DNA of 64,000 nt from Cladorhizidae sp. MBARI D1340-BT2 (GCA_028752905.1 JAQNBH010000010.1:12226993-12290992), one strand, 5' to 3'; positions 1 through 10,405 are shown, numbered from the stretch's first letter. A program made the numbers and translations. Notes: generated from the letters alone by a model not told the origin.

Positions 1-605
1 AGGGCCTGGAAGGGAATGGCATTCAACCAGAAGATAGAGACCCATGAGAGTCAAGCTGGTTTACCAGCAGGCAGAGCCAGAGCAGAGGACAGTATGGAAC
101 GAAGCTTCTGGAATCCGCCCCATGATACGGTCACACAAGACTGGTTGAGGAAGGCAGCTGGAGCATGGGGGAGGCCAGTCTGTTCCAGAGGGCCAGTCTG
201 ATGGAGAGACACCCTCACCTGATAAAGTAAGGGGTCCTAAAATGTTTGCAGTCCGACAATATTTTCAACTTTTTTAAATTTTAATTTTACCCACACAGAA
301 CCACAGAACTTAGACTAGAAGACTCCAAGTTTGCCTAATGACTTGCTGTTTCAAGATATTGTGAACCCAACTTTATAATTCAAATAAAATGAATAATACA
401 TATATACACAGCAGTAATGAATCATGACCCCAGAACACAAGGAGTCTTGGTTCTAGGAAGTACCTAGAGAAGGGACTTGGCAAGGGCTTGTGAGACAAAC
501 AAATAATGACAACACAATAATAAATAGTAAATATATATATGTATAGTTAAAGCAGTGGTCGAGAAGAGTTCAATGACATATCCAGTCACCCACGAGCATC
601 GGTAT
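1..605. other. Unassigned AT-rich DNA with a possible short exon
   Basis: I recognise no gene family here. A 61-codon open frame runs from an ATG at 16 to a stop at 201, and a donor-like GTAAGG follows at 227, but the frame closes before that donor. I therefore do not call an exon. From about 235 onward the DNA is AT-rich with no coding signature. Confidence 0.2.
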
Positions 606-613
606 CTAATTAT

Positions 614-1805
614 CAGTGGGGTTCAATTAATTCAAAGTTGAATTAGTTAGACTGTCATTTGGGTATATTTAATTCACCTGGTTTAGTTAGTTTGTCACAG
701 TTATTTTATTTATTTAAACTGGTTTTTGAGGTCCATTAATTCAAAGTTGAATTAAAATTGAATTAAGGGGGCATAGACCATATTGGTGCAATTTAACGCT
801 TCATCCATTTTGAATGGTTTTGATCTCAAAAGGTAGCTGTGCTTTACAATGATAATATTATTTATAGCCTATAGGCAAAGCAGTGTTGCCATCAACATCT
901 GTCTGACAGCCTATCATTCATTTTAAAGAGCAAAGAGAGAGCATTCAAATGATATAAAAATTATATACTATGGATTATATACTATGGACAAAAATTGAGT
1001 GAGCTAAACTGTGAATAATGTCGGGAATACAGAATCATGAGAAAATATACAACACTCCAGGGGGCAGGGGTAGATCCAGGGTGGTTGTAAACACCTCATT
1101 TTGCTCTTGATCATGACTATCATTCTTGCACTCTTTCATCAGATACACAAAGACTCACCAGAAATACAGTGACTGAGCAGAGTTGACACAGGAGCAGGCA
1201 GGCCTGTGTGATAGCCAGCGCTAGGGAAAGACCAGCTACAGATGCCATCTGAAGGTAAAGGGTGGAGCATAAACGGTAAAGCCATTAATACTGTAGTTCC
1301 AAACTTTCAGCATCATTTGAGTCTACAGCTTCTAGATATCTCTTCTTCTCCCACGATTCTAACCCAGAAGATCCTTCGTAACTCTTAATGACTCCATACT
1401 TTCGTCTTTCCAGAGCTTTTGTTTGCATTCTTCTTGACATGGAATTTAATAGTGCTAACAAGTAAATAGCAGTACCAATTTGGGTGTGTGTCAAACCAGT
1501 GGCCACAAAACCCGAACATAAGGTCCGGTGAAACTGAAAAAGTCCTCAAATAGAGTTTCCAAAGCCCTCAAATAGAGTTTTCAAAGCCCACTTCCAAGCA
1601 GGTGGGAAAAACCAACATGAAAATGAAATGAACGGACTTACTTAAAAAAAGCCAATGTTATGGTCACTTTATTTAATTCAAAATTAGTTCATTTTAGTTG
1701 ACTTGTCATGTCAATTTTAGTTGAATTGTTTAGTTAAACTGTCATTTCAAATTTATTTGAATTAATTAGTTAACTAGTCACATCAAATTTAATTGAGCCC
1801 CACTG
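614..1805. mobile_element. Non-autonomous hAT-type DNA transposon
   Basis: The element starts CAGTGGGGTTCAATTAA and ends with the complementary form TTAATTGAGCCCCACTG, so its termini are imperfect inverted repeats of the CAG-type seen in hAT transposons. It is flanked by the same 8-bp direct repeat, CTAATTAT, at 606-613 and 1806-1813. An 8-bp target duplication is the hAT hallmark. Both ends also carry several subterminal ACTGTCA or TAGTCA-like motifs next to TTAATT runs, as hAT transposase-binding arrays often do. No transposase is visible. The only sizeable frame inside is 73 codons on the minus strand (1506-1285), which matches no family I know. The element is 1192 bp long and must depend on a hAT transposase supplied elsewhere. 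Confidence 0.85.
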
Positions 1806-2029
1806 CTAATTATGACCATCTCTCTCCGTGTGTATGTTGCTAAGCACGGCCAAACGAAAGGTTGAATGCGAACGAAATGTCACCTATGGTACTAGATGGA
1901 TGTATGGAATGGGATGGTTTTGTCAACATTTGGTCAGTATTTGGACTGGAAGACCATCGTACGGCACGGCAGTTGGCGTTGTCAGCGTTTTAATATTCCT
2001 GCGCATGCGTTTACATGTAGCGACGAGGT

Positions 2030-2105
2030 ACAGTTTACACGAAAAGGGGTGGTTCCAGTCATGTGATATTTCCGCCAGGTACAGGGATACGGTTTTCACG
2101 TAGGG
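2030..2105 (+). promoter_or_regulatory. Promoter-like conserved motif (copy 1 of 5)
   Basis: About 75 bp containing GTTTACACGAAAAGGGGTGG, then CAGTCATGTGATATTTCCGC and CAGGTACAGGGATACGG, ending in TTTTCACG. The same ordered blocks recur at 10255-10330 (minus), 24975-25052 (plus), 39655-39738 (plus) and 47020-47095 (minus). In the other context it precedes an exon-like ORF, so a core promoter or 5' leader is a reasonable inference. No transcription evidence is available. Confidence 0.35.
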
Positions 2106-2228
2106 TTGTTATCGGTGGTGCTAGAAACTGCTGGTACTGCTTGCTAAAAGCTGTGATGGACTGTAGCTATGCTGCTCTATCGTGTGCAGCGATAGTATAA
2201 ACATTGCTGCTTGAACACAATAGCTTGC

Positions 2229-3405
2229 GGATCAATTCACATATACGGCCAGTAGCCGCGTGAAATTCGTGCGCGTGTAATTAACTTAAAATAAATAATT
2301 AACTAAAAGCGTAGGTGTTAATGGAACCTAATTAATGGCCCATCTATTTTTTCCAATTGTTATTTTATACATACATTTCATTATCATATCATTCATACAG
2401 GGTATTGCTGACTTATATTTAACATTATATTATTAAATGCAATGTGTTTTGTGTTTTGACTGTCCATGCCGCTCTCGCCACATAAATTCATCCAGGTAGC
2501 TTCCAGTCTGATGTGCATGGCATCCTTTCATCCTCTTCAGTTTGGTCTTTACTCTATTCCAATACGACTCAATGTTTTGTGTATGGGTACCCGACCCAGG
2601 GTCTACAAAATGCAGGGAATGGTTGACAGTTTGGTGGCTAGAGACACCAGCAAGCGATCGAACTTGGTTATAAGCCCTCCACTGGTCTGAGTGGATGACT
2701 GTGTTGGGTGCAATATGGGCTTGTATGATGGGCAGTAGGGTGGCCGCATCTCTTTTCGCCACTTCCTGCATGTAACCCAAGGCTGGTGAGGTCGAGATGT
2801 TGACCATTCTGAACACCCAGACTTCTTGGGCTGGAGGTCTGCCTCTGTGGTTCTGTATTTAGATTAGGTAAAGTAAGATAATGGGATCCAGATAAGGTAA
2901 GATAAGATAAGATAAAGTAGATAAGGTAAAGTAAGTAGGTTTCTAAATATACTATATGTCTATAAACCTTTGGTTTGTGTTGGAAGAGCGATTCATCGAT
3001 TTGCACCACCCCTCCAAGCACAGTTGGCGCTTGCAATAGCTTAGTCAAACAGACTTCCCTCAGCCACTGGTAGATATCCACCCCTCTTTGTGGACTGATG
3101 CCAGCATCTCGGCTTGCCTCGCATACAGGATACTCCCGAGACCACAGATACATTAGCAGGACCCATTGCCTGAGCTCTAATCTATGTAGAACCAAGAAAC
3201 ATATGCATCTTGAGGACTAATGCTGAGTGTATATTCATTCAAAGGATGATAGTCCAGTCTATATTCAGTAATACTCTCATTAATGTCTTCAAAGGACGAT
3301 AATCCATTAACACCTGGTTGTGTATGCTTAGTTAATTATTTATTTTAAGTTAATTACACGCGCACGAATTTCACGCGGCTACTGGCCGTATATGTGAATT
3401 GATCC
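2229..3405 (-). mobile_element. Merlin DNA transposon (family 1) with 78-bp TIRs
   Basis: The ends are an essentially perfect 78-bp inverted repeat: 2229-2306 begins GGATCAATTCACATATACGG and 3328-3405 is its complement. The element is flanked by the 8-bp direct repeat TAGCTTGC at 2221-2228 and 3406-3413. Eight-to-nine-base target duplications and an IS1016/IS1595-like transposase define the Merlin superfamily. Copy 2 of the duplication has the uninterrupted site (single TAGCTTGC followed by TAATGCTG at about 39855), so the insertion postdates the duplication or is polymorphic. At 1177 bp it is shorter than its relatives and lacks the N-terminal zinc-ribbon exon, so it is probably an internal deletion derivative. 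Confidence 0.93.
2457..3180 (-). pseudogene. Merlin (ISXO2/IS1595-like) transposase, N-terminally truncated
   Basis: The transposase reads on the minus strand in two parts separated by an intron of about 115 bp (2853-2967; GT donor after HKPK, AG acceptor before NRGRPP-like residues). The first part has a helix-turn-helix region (WSREYPVCEASRDAGIS) followed by VVQIDES, which carries the first catalytic Asp. The second has HSDQWRAY (second Asp), TVNHSLHFVDP, and IESYWNRVK (catalytic Glu), then the family-typical DEFMWRER near the C-terminus. This is the DDE_Tnp_IS1595 (ISXO2-like) fold. The usual N-terminal CxxC zinc ribbon is absent between the right TIR and the first frame, so the protein is incomplete. 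The intron shows it is a eukaryotic Merlin gene, not bacterial contamination. Confidence 0.85.
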
Positions 3406-3413
3406 TAGCTTGC

Positions 3414-4838
3414 TAATGCTGAAGACTGTATCACCTCCAAAAGCCCTCCTGAAGGCTCTCACTGACAATCCAGCAACTCCAGCTTGATATCATGGAAAAA
3501 CAGGACTAGATGATGGCAGAGAGTTTTTATGAATCTCATGGGACTGGCACTTGCCCCCACTCAACTATTTTATGTCGAAACGTAACTCAATCGGAATCCT
3601 GGTTTGCTTCCCTGGATCCCCACAAGTCTGTCTGTGCAGTCTTTCTAGACACCAAGAAAGCTTTTGACTCTGTGCCACATAGACCACTCTAAAACACTCT
3701 TGTCCTCACTTAATATTCCTTCTCACCTCCTCTCCTCTGTTGGCTCACTTCCTATCTTACGGCCCAGTCACAGAGTGTCACTATCTCTGGTGCTCTCTTT
3801 TCTTCGTGTCATGCATCCTCTGGAGTACCTCAAGGATCTATTCTTGGTCCTCTTCTCTTTGTTCTTTACATAAACGACATTGCAAAGCTCCCACTCTCAC
3901 ATCTTCTACACTTGCTCTCTACGCAGACGACATCCTCCTCTCCCATCCATTCTCTTCAACCTCTTCCTTAGATTCAGTGCAATCAGACATTGACATTATA
4001 TCATCATGGCTATCTTCCCGCTATCTTCCCGTCTCCTAATAATTAACCCTAATAAGAGCAAGTACATGATCTCTCGTAAACCCCTCGCATCCTCATACTC
4101 CACTGTATTAGTCCTCAATAGTACTCCCCTTGATCTCGTCACTTCATTTACATACTTAGGAGTAACTTTCACCTGTAACCTCTCCTGGAACCTGCACATT
4201 AGCAAAGTACGCACTAAATCAAGGAAAATAATAGGATTAATTTATTGCAACTTTTACCATCACTTATCCTCTCATATGCTAATTAAACTTTGCACAACAT
4301 TAGTTCTCCCTCATCTAAGTTACTGTTCCTCTGTGTGGTCACCTCCTCCCTCTTCTTGTAATTCAAAATCCTTAATACATTCAGCACTCTGCACTCGGAC
4401 TCTGTACTCATCAATGGTATGCATCCCTCCTCTCCACCTTTAAACTTCCTACACTCTCAAATAGACGTGCTCGGGCCAAGCTCCTTCTAATTTACAAAAT
4501 AATAAACGATTACATCCATTTTCCTCCAGACTCGATCCAATTAGCTCCTACTCCGCTCATATCTTCTTGCCAATACAGTGTATATACCACCCATCGGACA
4601 TCATAATCCCATTCTTCCGCACTGCATCCATGCAGTCTTCCTTTGTTCCCTCCGCCACAGCTCTCTGGAACTCACTCCCAACCTCCATTAGATCCTCGTC
4701 CTCACTCTCTTCCTTCAAACGATTTATTAAACAATTCTCCAACTTGAATCATTTTTCAACCTATAATATTGTTATCATGTATGTAAGGCTCTAAATAGCT
4801 TTTGCTACTGAGCTCATTTTTCAAAAAATAATAATAAT
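3414..4838 (+). pseudogene. Non-LTR retrotransposon reverse transcriptase remnant (LINE, jockey/CR1-like group)
   Basis: Fragments in shifting plus-strand frames spell a LINE reverse transcriptase. FLDTKKAFDSVPH near 3640-3690 carries the first catalytic Asp. YADDILLSHP near 3920-3950 is the YxDD box. NPNKSKYMISRK and YLGVTF (about 4155-4175) form the later RT motifs, followed by the thumb/connection-like LPHLSYCSSVW. Frameshifts and stops separate the pieces, so it is dead. Only the 3' half of the RT and a C-terminal tail remain, as expected for 5' truncation at insertion. The 3' end is an A-rich AAAAAATAATAATAATG tail at about 4817-4838, typical of CR1/L2-like LINEs. The same remnant lies at 39860-41240. 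Confidence 0.8.
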
Positions 4839-6500
4839 GTCAGATTATGCTTCCAACAAAGTAACTCTCTCATATATAGCCTCCAACTTTTTCAAAATAC
4901 CTTCAGGGATAAAAACACTTATACAAATATTTGCATGCCTATTTTAAATTAGCAGCACTCGCTTTCACAATCATAAAATAGTAGAATAGTGCTAGCACAA
5001 CCGACCTTTTTCCTTGGTATATATATATATTCCTATACAGTGACATTATAGCCCTCCAAACAATTTTGGGCAGAGTTCTCTGAGGTGAAGAAGCCAGCTG
5101 AAATAGCAAACTGATGTAAAAGCCTATAGGACATTGCAGTGGCTTCCAGAGACTCAGCATGTTATCTATGACACCTCACCCTCACAATAATTTTGCCTGG
5201 CCGGCAACAGTTAGTCTTGTCCCCAGCTATATAGTACAGGACAATAAACCTTCCTCCTAGCTATAATATTGGCCATCATTCACTGCATCTTAGCAACATT
5301 TCCCCCACCAACCTGTACATTCATCTATTTCTCAATTACTATAACATAAAAATATCAAAGGTTACATTTGAGAACAGTTAGATCTTAAGTTGTTTCGAAA
5401 GTGCCCTGTATTGGCAATCACCATCTGCTTGCATAGGATCCAATTGTGCGTCCATGTAGAACCAGAAAGCTCGCCATAGCACTCCCCTATTAGAGAATAT
5501 ACATAACAGTATTAGACCATTCAAAGTTAATTCCTGTCAAACTGGATCTGTCAAACTGAATGTGGAATTTTACCATGGGTGCATGGACACATGTGCATGG
5601 ACACATGTGCATGGACACATGTGCATGGACACATGTGCATGGACACATGGGTGCATGGACACATGTGCATGGACAGTCATAAATATTTTAGTGGCAACTC
5701 TAACACGTCACTGTAGTTGCTAGGGATCCAAATGAAGCTGCTATTCTAAGATGGTTGCAGTGGTCTGGTCTAAGGTGTGTATTACATATGTGCATGCACT
5801 GGAAGACTATAGCTTTGTGAGGTGACTTAATCTTGGATTTGTTTACTAGGGGGAAGGTGTCCACGAACTCATTAATTATTCATGAGCTGTATTTTTAGGA
5901 CTATAACTTTGTCTCCTAACCTAGAGTTTGTTACCAAAAGATTGCTTGCTTGGAGTGCTCTCCAATGATATACTCCATAAGTATTTTTGAGCAAGTAGAG
6001 GGGGGAGACCCCCTAAAAGTCTGAATGTCACTGTGCATTCCCCCCCCCCCCCCCTACTAAGGAAGTAAAAATCGGACAAGCAATTAAGTCACAAAGTGTC
6101 CAATATAATGTCATGGAAGTTCCACTGTGGGTACTGTACTGTAAGTGCATGAGGTCTCATGGTTGTTTTTGACTACAGACACAATGCAAGACAAAAAACC
6201 TTGGGGTTATCTCCACAATCAGCACTCCCCTTGGTATGAACACTTTGCAACAAAGCATGCTTGGCCTGGCAATATATAATCGGTATACATGGTAGATGAT
6301 TCACAGGATTTAGCAAGTATAGTAAAACCTTGTCTATTGCGGCTACCTGCAGGTCAGGAAAAAGTGGCCTTAATGGGGATTCCCTGCTTTGATTATAGAC
6401 AAGACCAAAGTTTTCTTTTGGGGGGGGGGGGGGGGGGGGCATAAAATTCAACCAAATCTACTCCACCATTTTTTTAGCAAATATAAAGCTTTAGCTGTGG
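4839..6500. other. Non-coding spacer between LINE and CXXC exon
   Basis: I find no protein similarity in this spacer. It contains the 14-bp minisatellite at 5579-5675, a C-run at about 6040-6055 and a G-run at about 6421-6438. The open frame of 92 codons read through the poly-G tract on the minus strand gives only a proline run and is not a gene. The sequence matches 41241-43060. That copy carries about 155 extra bp after its C-run, at about 42460-42630, which copy 1 lacks. Confidence 0.5.
5579..5675. repeat. 14-bp minisatellite, about seven units
   Basis: Head-to-tail copies of ACACATGTGCATGG with one GGG-containing variant unit. The central ACATGT/TGCA portion is nearly palindromic. The same array, with the same variant unit, is at 41980-42075, so it predates the large duplication. 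Confidence 0.95.
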
Positions 6501-6508
6501 TTACTCAC

Positions 6509-6661
6509 TCTGCACAATGCTGTGACATTTTCGTTGCTTGCAAAAACATTGCTTCTTCCTGCCCGGTCCTCCAAACTTGCACATGTCCTTGCAATTTTCA
6601 CACACACCACAGTCCTGTCCAGCACATCCAGTACATGTGTGGCATCTTTTGCACCTCTTAC
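6509..6661 (-). CDS. CXXC zinc-finger exon (CpG-DNA-binding module)
   Basis: On the minus strand this 153-nt stretch encodes a complete CXXC-type zinc finger. It has the paired CxxCxxC clusters (CKRCHTCTGC, then DCGVCENC), the diagnostic CKFGGPGRKKQC segment and the closing CKQRKC. Such fingers, as in DNMT1, MLL, TET, KDM2 and CFP1 proteins, bind unmethylated CpG. The stretch has AG before it and GTGAGT after it (minus-strand sense), with phase 1 at both borders. That is the layout of a symmetrical, shuffle-competent exon. It lies about 20 nt from the last homologous base of the MULE transposase exon and in the same orientation, but in a different frame, so any joining needs splicing. If read through, it would end with QSE and a stop. 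The second copy is 43073-43225. Confidence 0.75.
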
Positions 6662-6679
6662 CTTTCAAAATAGCAATTC

Positions 6680-8120
6680 CTGCGGAATTGAGAACCACTT
6701 GGATTCTAACCACTCTCGGACTCGCTGATTCTTTGTCCAGATTGCTGATTTCTTCAACTTGTTGACTTCCTCCTGATAGTGATAATCCAATGAGCATCCT
6801 GTCTCTGTAGGTAAAGGAGCCCAAGCCCCACACAGCTTTGAAGCAGAGCAAGAAGCACTTCAGCATCTGATGAAGATAGGCCATGCTTTCTCTCTTTCAC
6901 CCAGCGTTCCCAGCACTGCTCCCTATGAAAATCACAGAGGTAAGTTTTGCATTCTGGGAAGACATTCTTGATAGCGCTCATTTCTGCTCCAGAATAATCT
7001 ACCATGAAGAATCTTGGTGTCCACCCAGGATTCCACATGCTTAAGATCTTCAGAGCTTCGGCAATTTGTTCAGTCGTTTCTGACTGCATAATAAAGTCAG
7101 CAACCATTGAATACCCTACATTTGTCTTGACGGAAACAAAAAACATTGGGAGCTCATATTTTGTAGTTTTATATGTTGCATCCATGAGAGTTATAGAATT
7201 GCCATACATTTTTAGTAGCTGTTGCTGCCACTGTTCCTGGTGGACATAAAGAAGAGGTCGAGGTGGCCCTAATTTAATGTCTTCTTCATTCGATGTTGCT
7301 TCACTCAGGGTCTTTGTATTCATGAAAATGAAACTTTGAAGCTGGATTATCTTTTATCCATTGATTAATCTTGAGCTTTAAATTATCCTGATCAAATTTG
7401 GACATCTCCAATGCCTTTTGAGCCAAGTATATATATGTGGTTATGAATATCTGTTTCAGTTGGGAAGTATGTCCTGTTGGTTGTTGCTATCTGTTGATCT
7501 GGGCATAGCACGTGGTGTACATACCTCTTTAAAGCCCTCTTTACTTCTTCTTGTGTAGTAGTTGCACCTTCCAAAACCAATTCATTAATTTTACATACTA
7601 ACTTTGGATGGATCTTTTGGGAAAATCCTATTTCACCACTAGTCTTGTGGTATGGATGATGAGCATCTTGTGTAGGCAAAAGGACAAAGTATTTTGTAAG
7701 TGTTTTTAGGTTGTTTCTGTTCACAATCAGTGATCTTAGCTTCATTATTACTTCCTTCTTTTTTTCCAGCTTCCGAGACCCCATCCTGGCTACATCCTCA
7801 GCTGTAATTACAAATTCTGGAAATAGCTTAATCATGAATGTGCCAATTTTACGGGTGCCTTGGAGTTTCATACGATTTGAAGTAGCTCTTTTTTCCTTAT
7901 ATATAGTAATGCTTCCCAAATTGACAGTCCTTGTCACAACAAAAGGTATATACATTGTTGAAAGTGATATTCTGCCCCTCAATTATGTGGCTCCAGAAAG
8001 TTCGAAAAGCACATATTACCATTGCATGAAAAAGGATCATAATGCCCTAGATGCATGTAGCCATGTAGCCTCGTACAACAACTCTCTAGAAAATCACAGT
8101 CCAGTCAATTCCCAACTTAG
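6680..8120 (-). pseudogene. CARF-like/MULE transposase, copy 1 (frameshifted, lacks 3' exon)
   Basis: Minus-strand frames encode an N-terminal region with FWSHTIEG, a TSNRMKLQGTRKIG block and KLFPEFV. This recalls the DNA-binding N-terminus of calcium-responsive transcription factor (CARF)-like proteins. The MULE transposase core follows: LMDATYKTT (first Asp), FFMVDYSGAEMSAI (second Asp) and CKTYLCDFHREQCWERWV (the C/H-containing region). Frame breaks occur near 7323-7392 and 6754-6850. The exon encoding the MULE C-terminus (NTNNGVESLNKVLKY, present at 33288-33527) is absent. Homology to the other copy stops at 6680, exactly where the splice donor should be, and the CXXC exon follows instead. 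The protein would therefore lack the conserved ES.N segment near the third catalytic acidic residue. Transposase assignment is firm; the CARF-like label is tentative. Confidence 0.75.
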
Positions 8121-8277
8121 CTAACTGTTCATTGCAGTTGAAGAAGCAGCAGGCTTGTTTTCTGTGTACACTTATTGAGGTGCACCAGTACCAACAATAA
8201 AGTTTTATGTCACTGACTGCAGATTTATATCTTGAAGTTGGTGTGCGAGAATACCCTGGCTCTAGCTAAGATGCCAC

Positions 8278-9948
8278 GGTTCAATCCCAATATAAGCCCC
8301 CAAGGGTCGTGCACGTTTTTAATTACGCGAGTACAAAAAGGTGTCTCAATAAACAACCACTTTTGAGCGCCAAAAAAGGTGTCGATGAACAACTTATAAT
8401 TTCATTTTTTTCTTATTAGTTTTTACCATGATATTTCATTCTTTTCATTCTTATTATTTAAAATGTATTATCGAATTTATTTAATTATTTAAAATGGTAT
8501 TGTATAGTTATTTATTTAATTAAAATTGGTATTCTGCAGTTATAGAACGGCTGATGTTCTGATGTTCTTGTACGTCTCCTTGTCTCCTCCTCCTCCTCCT
8601 CCTCCTCCTCCGTTGTCTGTCCTTTACGCTCCCTCCACATGAATTCATCTATATAGGATGGTAGCTGGTGAAGATGGACACCCTTCATCAATTTCATCTT
8701 TATCTTTGCCTGTAAAGAATGTAGAATGTTATTCAAGTTATGTATTATTAAGCACCAGTTATATATATGTTTACCCTATTCCAATACGATTCTATGTGCT
8801 GAGTGTGCACCCCCTTTGTAGATTGAGTGGTTGACCGTAGCATGGCTAGCCACACCAGGCACAGCTGCCACCCTCCTGTATGCGGCCCACTGGTCAGAGT
8901 GCACAATCGGTCCTTGTGCAACATGCGCTTGTATTATTGGCAGGAGTGTTGGTGCATCCCGTTGGGCCACAATCTGCATGAAACCTTGGAAAATATTGCA
9001 ATAATAATTGACTATCGTGGCAAACACAAGCGGTCATGATTACCAAGAGCTGGTGTGTGGTTAGTATCCACCATCCCAAACACCCAAACTTCTTGTGCTG
9101 GAGGGCGTCCTCTGTGATGCTATTCATTGACAAAGAACAAACGTTTATCTCTTGTTCAATATGATATACGACTGCCTTGAAATACCTTTGGTTTATGTGT
9201 GAACTGGGACTCATCGATTTGCACAACCACGCCAGACCCACCTAACACAATAGGTTGTGCACACAGCTCTGTGGAGCATACCTCCCGCAGCCACTGGTAT
9301 ACATTGACTGCAGTATCTTTGTTACAACCACACTCACATGCAGCATCTGTTACCCGGTATTCCCTGGACCACAAATAAATAAGGATGATCCAGCTTCGCA
9401 GCGGAAGCCGTGATTTAGAAGGATCCCTGTTAATATAATAGTCAATGATATGATTCAGTTTAATCAACACAACTGCATTCAATCTGTATACCATGGCGAA
9501 TTGATATTTGCATGTTGGACATGCCCAAGTCCAACCATCCTTCAATGAAGCCTTTCTTCTCATAGTCATATTTATACTGCATCTAATACAGGTATAACAT
9601 CAGTGAATCACCAAATCCCCAAATCCCCAATTATGCCTGTCCCAACTATTTGTTTTACCTTCTATATATATACATGTGACAGAATTTGTCTAAACCCTGG
9701 GTCTTCAGATAATCTATAACCTCCTCATTTGTGGCAATGCATCTTAATGTTCCTGAAGCAGCCATGGACAGTTCACCAGCAAAATTGTGGAAACTTGGGC
9801 AGAAAATGTGCAGTTCAGCAGCAACGTGCACAGTAAGAACGTGCACAGTTCAGTGAGTTTATGTTGTTCATTATAAGTTTCATTAACAATTGAACCCCAT
9901 TCAACACCTTTTTGTCTCGCGTAATTAAAAACGTGCATGAAGCCACAA
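8278..9948 (-). mobile_element. Merlin DNA transposon (family 2), copy 1
   Basis: The left end starts GGTTCAATCCCAATATAAGC and runs into CACGTTTTTAATTACGCGAG and CAAAAAGGTGTC. The right end (about 9889-9948) carries the inner part of the same inverted repeat but has lost its outer 25 bp or so. No matching 8-bp duplication is visible around both ends, consistent with terminal loss. The right-arm copy keeps the outer terminus as GGATCACTCCCAATATAAGC (complement, ending 27288). The element interrupts the DNA between the exon-like ORF (9973-10190) and the MULE gene. Copies: 25351-27288 (inverted) and 44879-46518 (direct). Confidence 0.85.
8600..9765 (-). pseudogene. Merlin family 2 transposase, multi-exon, frameshifted
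   Basis: Translation starts at ATG 9765 with MAASGTLRCIA and an EVIDYLKTQG segment, and continues after an intron with MRRKASLKDGWTWACPTCKY, a zinc-ribbon half. The catalytic core follows: an HTH with WSREYRVTDAACECG; VVVQIDESQFTHKP (first Asp); after another intron, RGRPPAQEVWVFGMVD; then IVHSDQWAAYRR (second Asp), HIESYWNRV (Glu) and, after a last intron, YIDEFMWRERKG. The glutamate-containing segment is shifted one frame relative to the preceding part by loss of bases after TVNHSI. A GAG repeat (polyglutamate) follows DEFMWRERKG. The architecture is ordinary for Merlin except for four exons. This copy is not functional as read. Confidence 0.8.
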
Positions 9949-9972
9949 ATAACTATTTTAGAGTGTACATAC

Positions 9973-10190
9973 CTTCTCATGTTTTCCAGCTGGAGGCTGA
10001 TTTTCATCATTTTCCTGAACCATTTTCTCAGCTGGAGGCTGATTTTCATCATTTTCCTGAACCGTTTTCTTCACTGAAGATTTAGTACCAAATGAACTGA
10101 GCGTTTTACTTCTGTGGGCTTCCAGGACCCATCTAAATCATCTACCACCCCTCCATAATAGTGAGCAGCAACAGACTTCAGGCTTTTCCA
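9973..10190 (-). CDS. Exon-like ORF with a 14-residue tandem repeat
   Basis: I do not recognise this family. The minus-strand stretch includes VVDDLDG-like sequence (frameshifted here by one missing G), SFGTKSSVKKTV, and two tandem copies of a 42-bp, 14-codon unit (VQENDENQPPA core). It ends KHEK at a good GTATGT donor (9972 downward). It has no in-frame ATG upstream, so it is either an internal exon or begins elsewhere. It lies between the CR gene and Merlin, on the same strand as both and as the MULE. It could be a 5' exon of the MULE transcription unit with Merlin sitting in the intron. Copies: 25100-25320 (two 42-bp units) and 46796-46985 (one unit). Confidence 0.4.
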
Positions 10191-10254
10191 CCACTTGCAC
10201 TCAGAACTCTTAGCTGGCTATGCTAAGTGTGGCAGTGTGCTTTTCATGAAAATC

Positions 10255-10330
10255 GCACCCCTGTACTGGTGGAAATATCACATGACTGGAACCACCCCTC
10301 TTCGTGTAAACCACAACCCCGTACCTCAGA
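10255..10330 (-). promoter_or_regulatory. Promoter-like conserved motif (copy 2 of 5)
   Basis: The complement contains GGTTTACACGAAGAGGGG, TTCCAGTCATGTGATATTTC and CAGTACAGGGGTGCG. It is the block described at 2030-2105, here placed between the 3' end of the CR gene and the exon-like ORF and pointing toward the latter. Confidence 0.35.
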
Positions 10331-10405
10331 TCGAGTGAATTTAGTGATTTTGTCCTTTATAAATATGAAGGGAAAAAAATTAATCAGATAGCCACAATGA
10401 TACAA

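Noticed and set aside
2229..3405. Bacterial IS1595/IS1016 contamination as an explanation for the Merlin-like transposases
   Set aside because: The genes contain spliceable introns and the elements are embedded in animal repeats with target duplications in local sequence.
6173..6451. Minus-strand 92-codon ORF with a proline run (also 42747-43019)
   Set aside because: The proline run is a translated homopolymer whose length differs between the two copies; the rest lacks similarity to any protein I know.
8278..8288. GGTTCAATCCC resembling a tRNA B box, suggesting a tRNA or SINE
   Set aside because: There is no A box or tRNA fold. It is the terminal sequence of Merlin family 2 and appears in TIR orientation at the other end.
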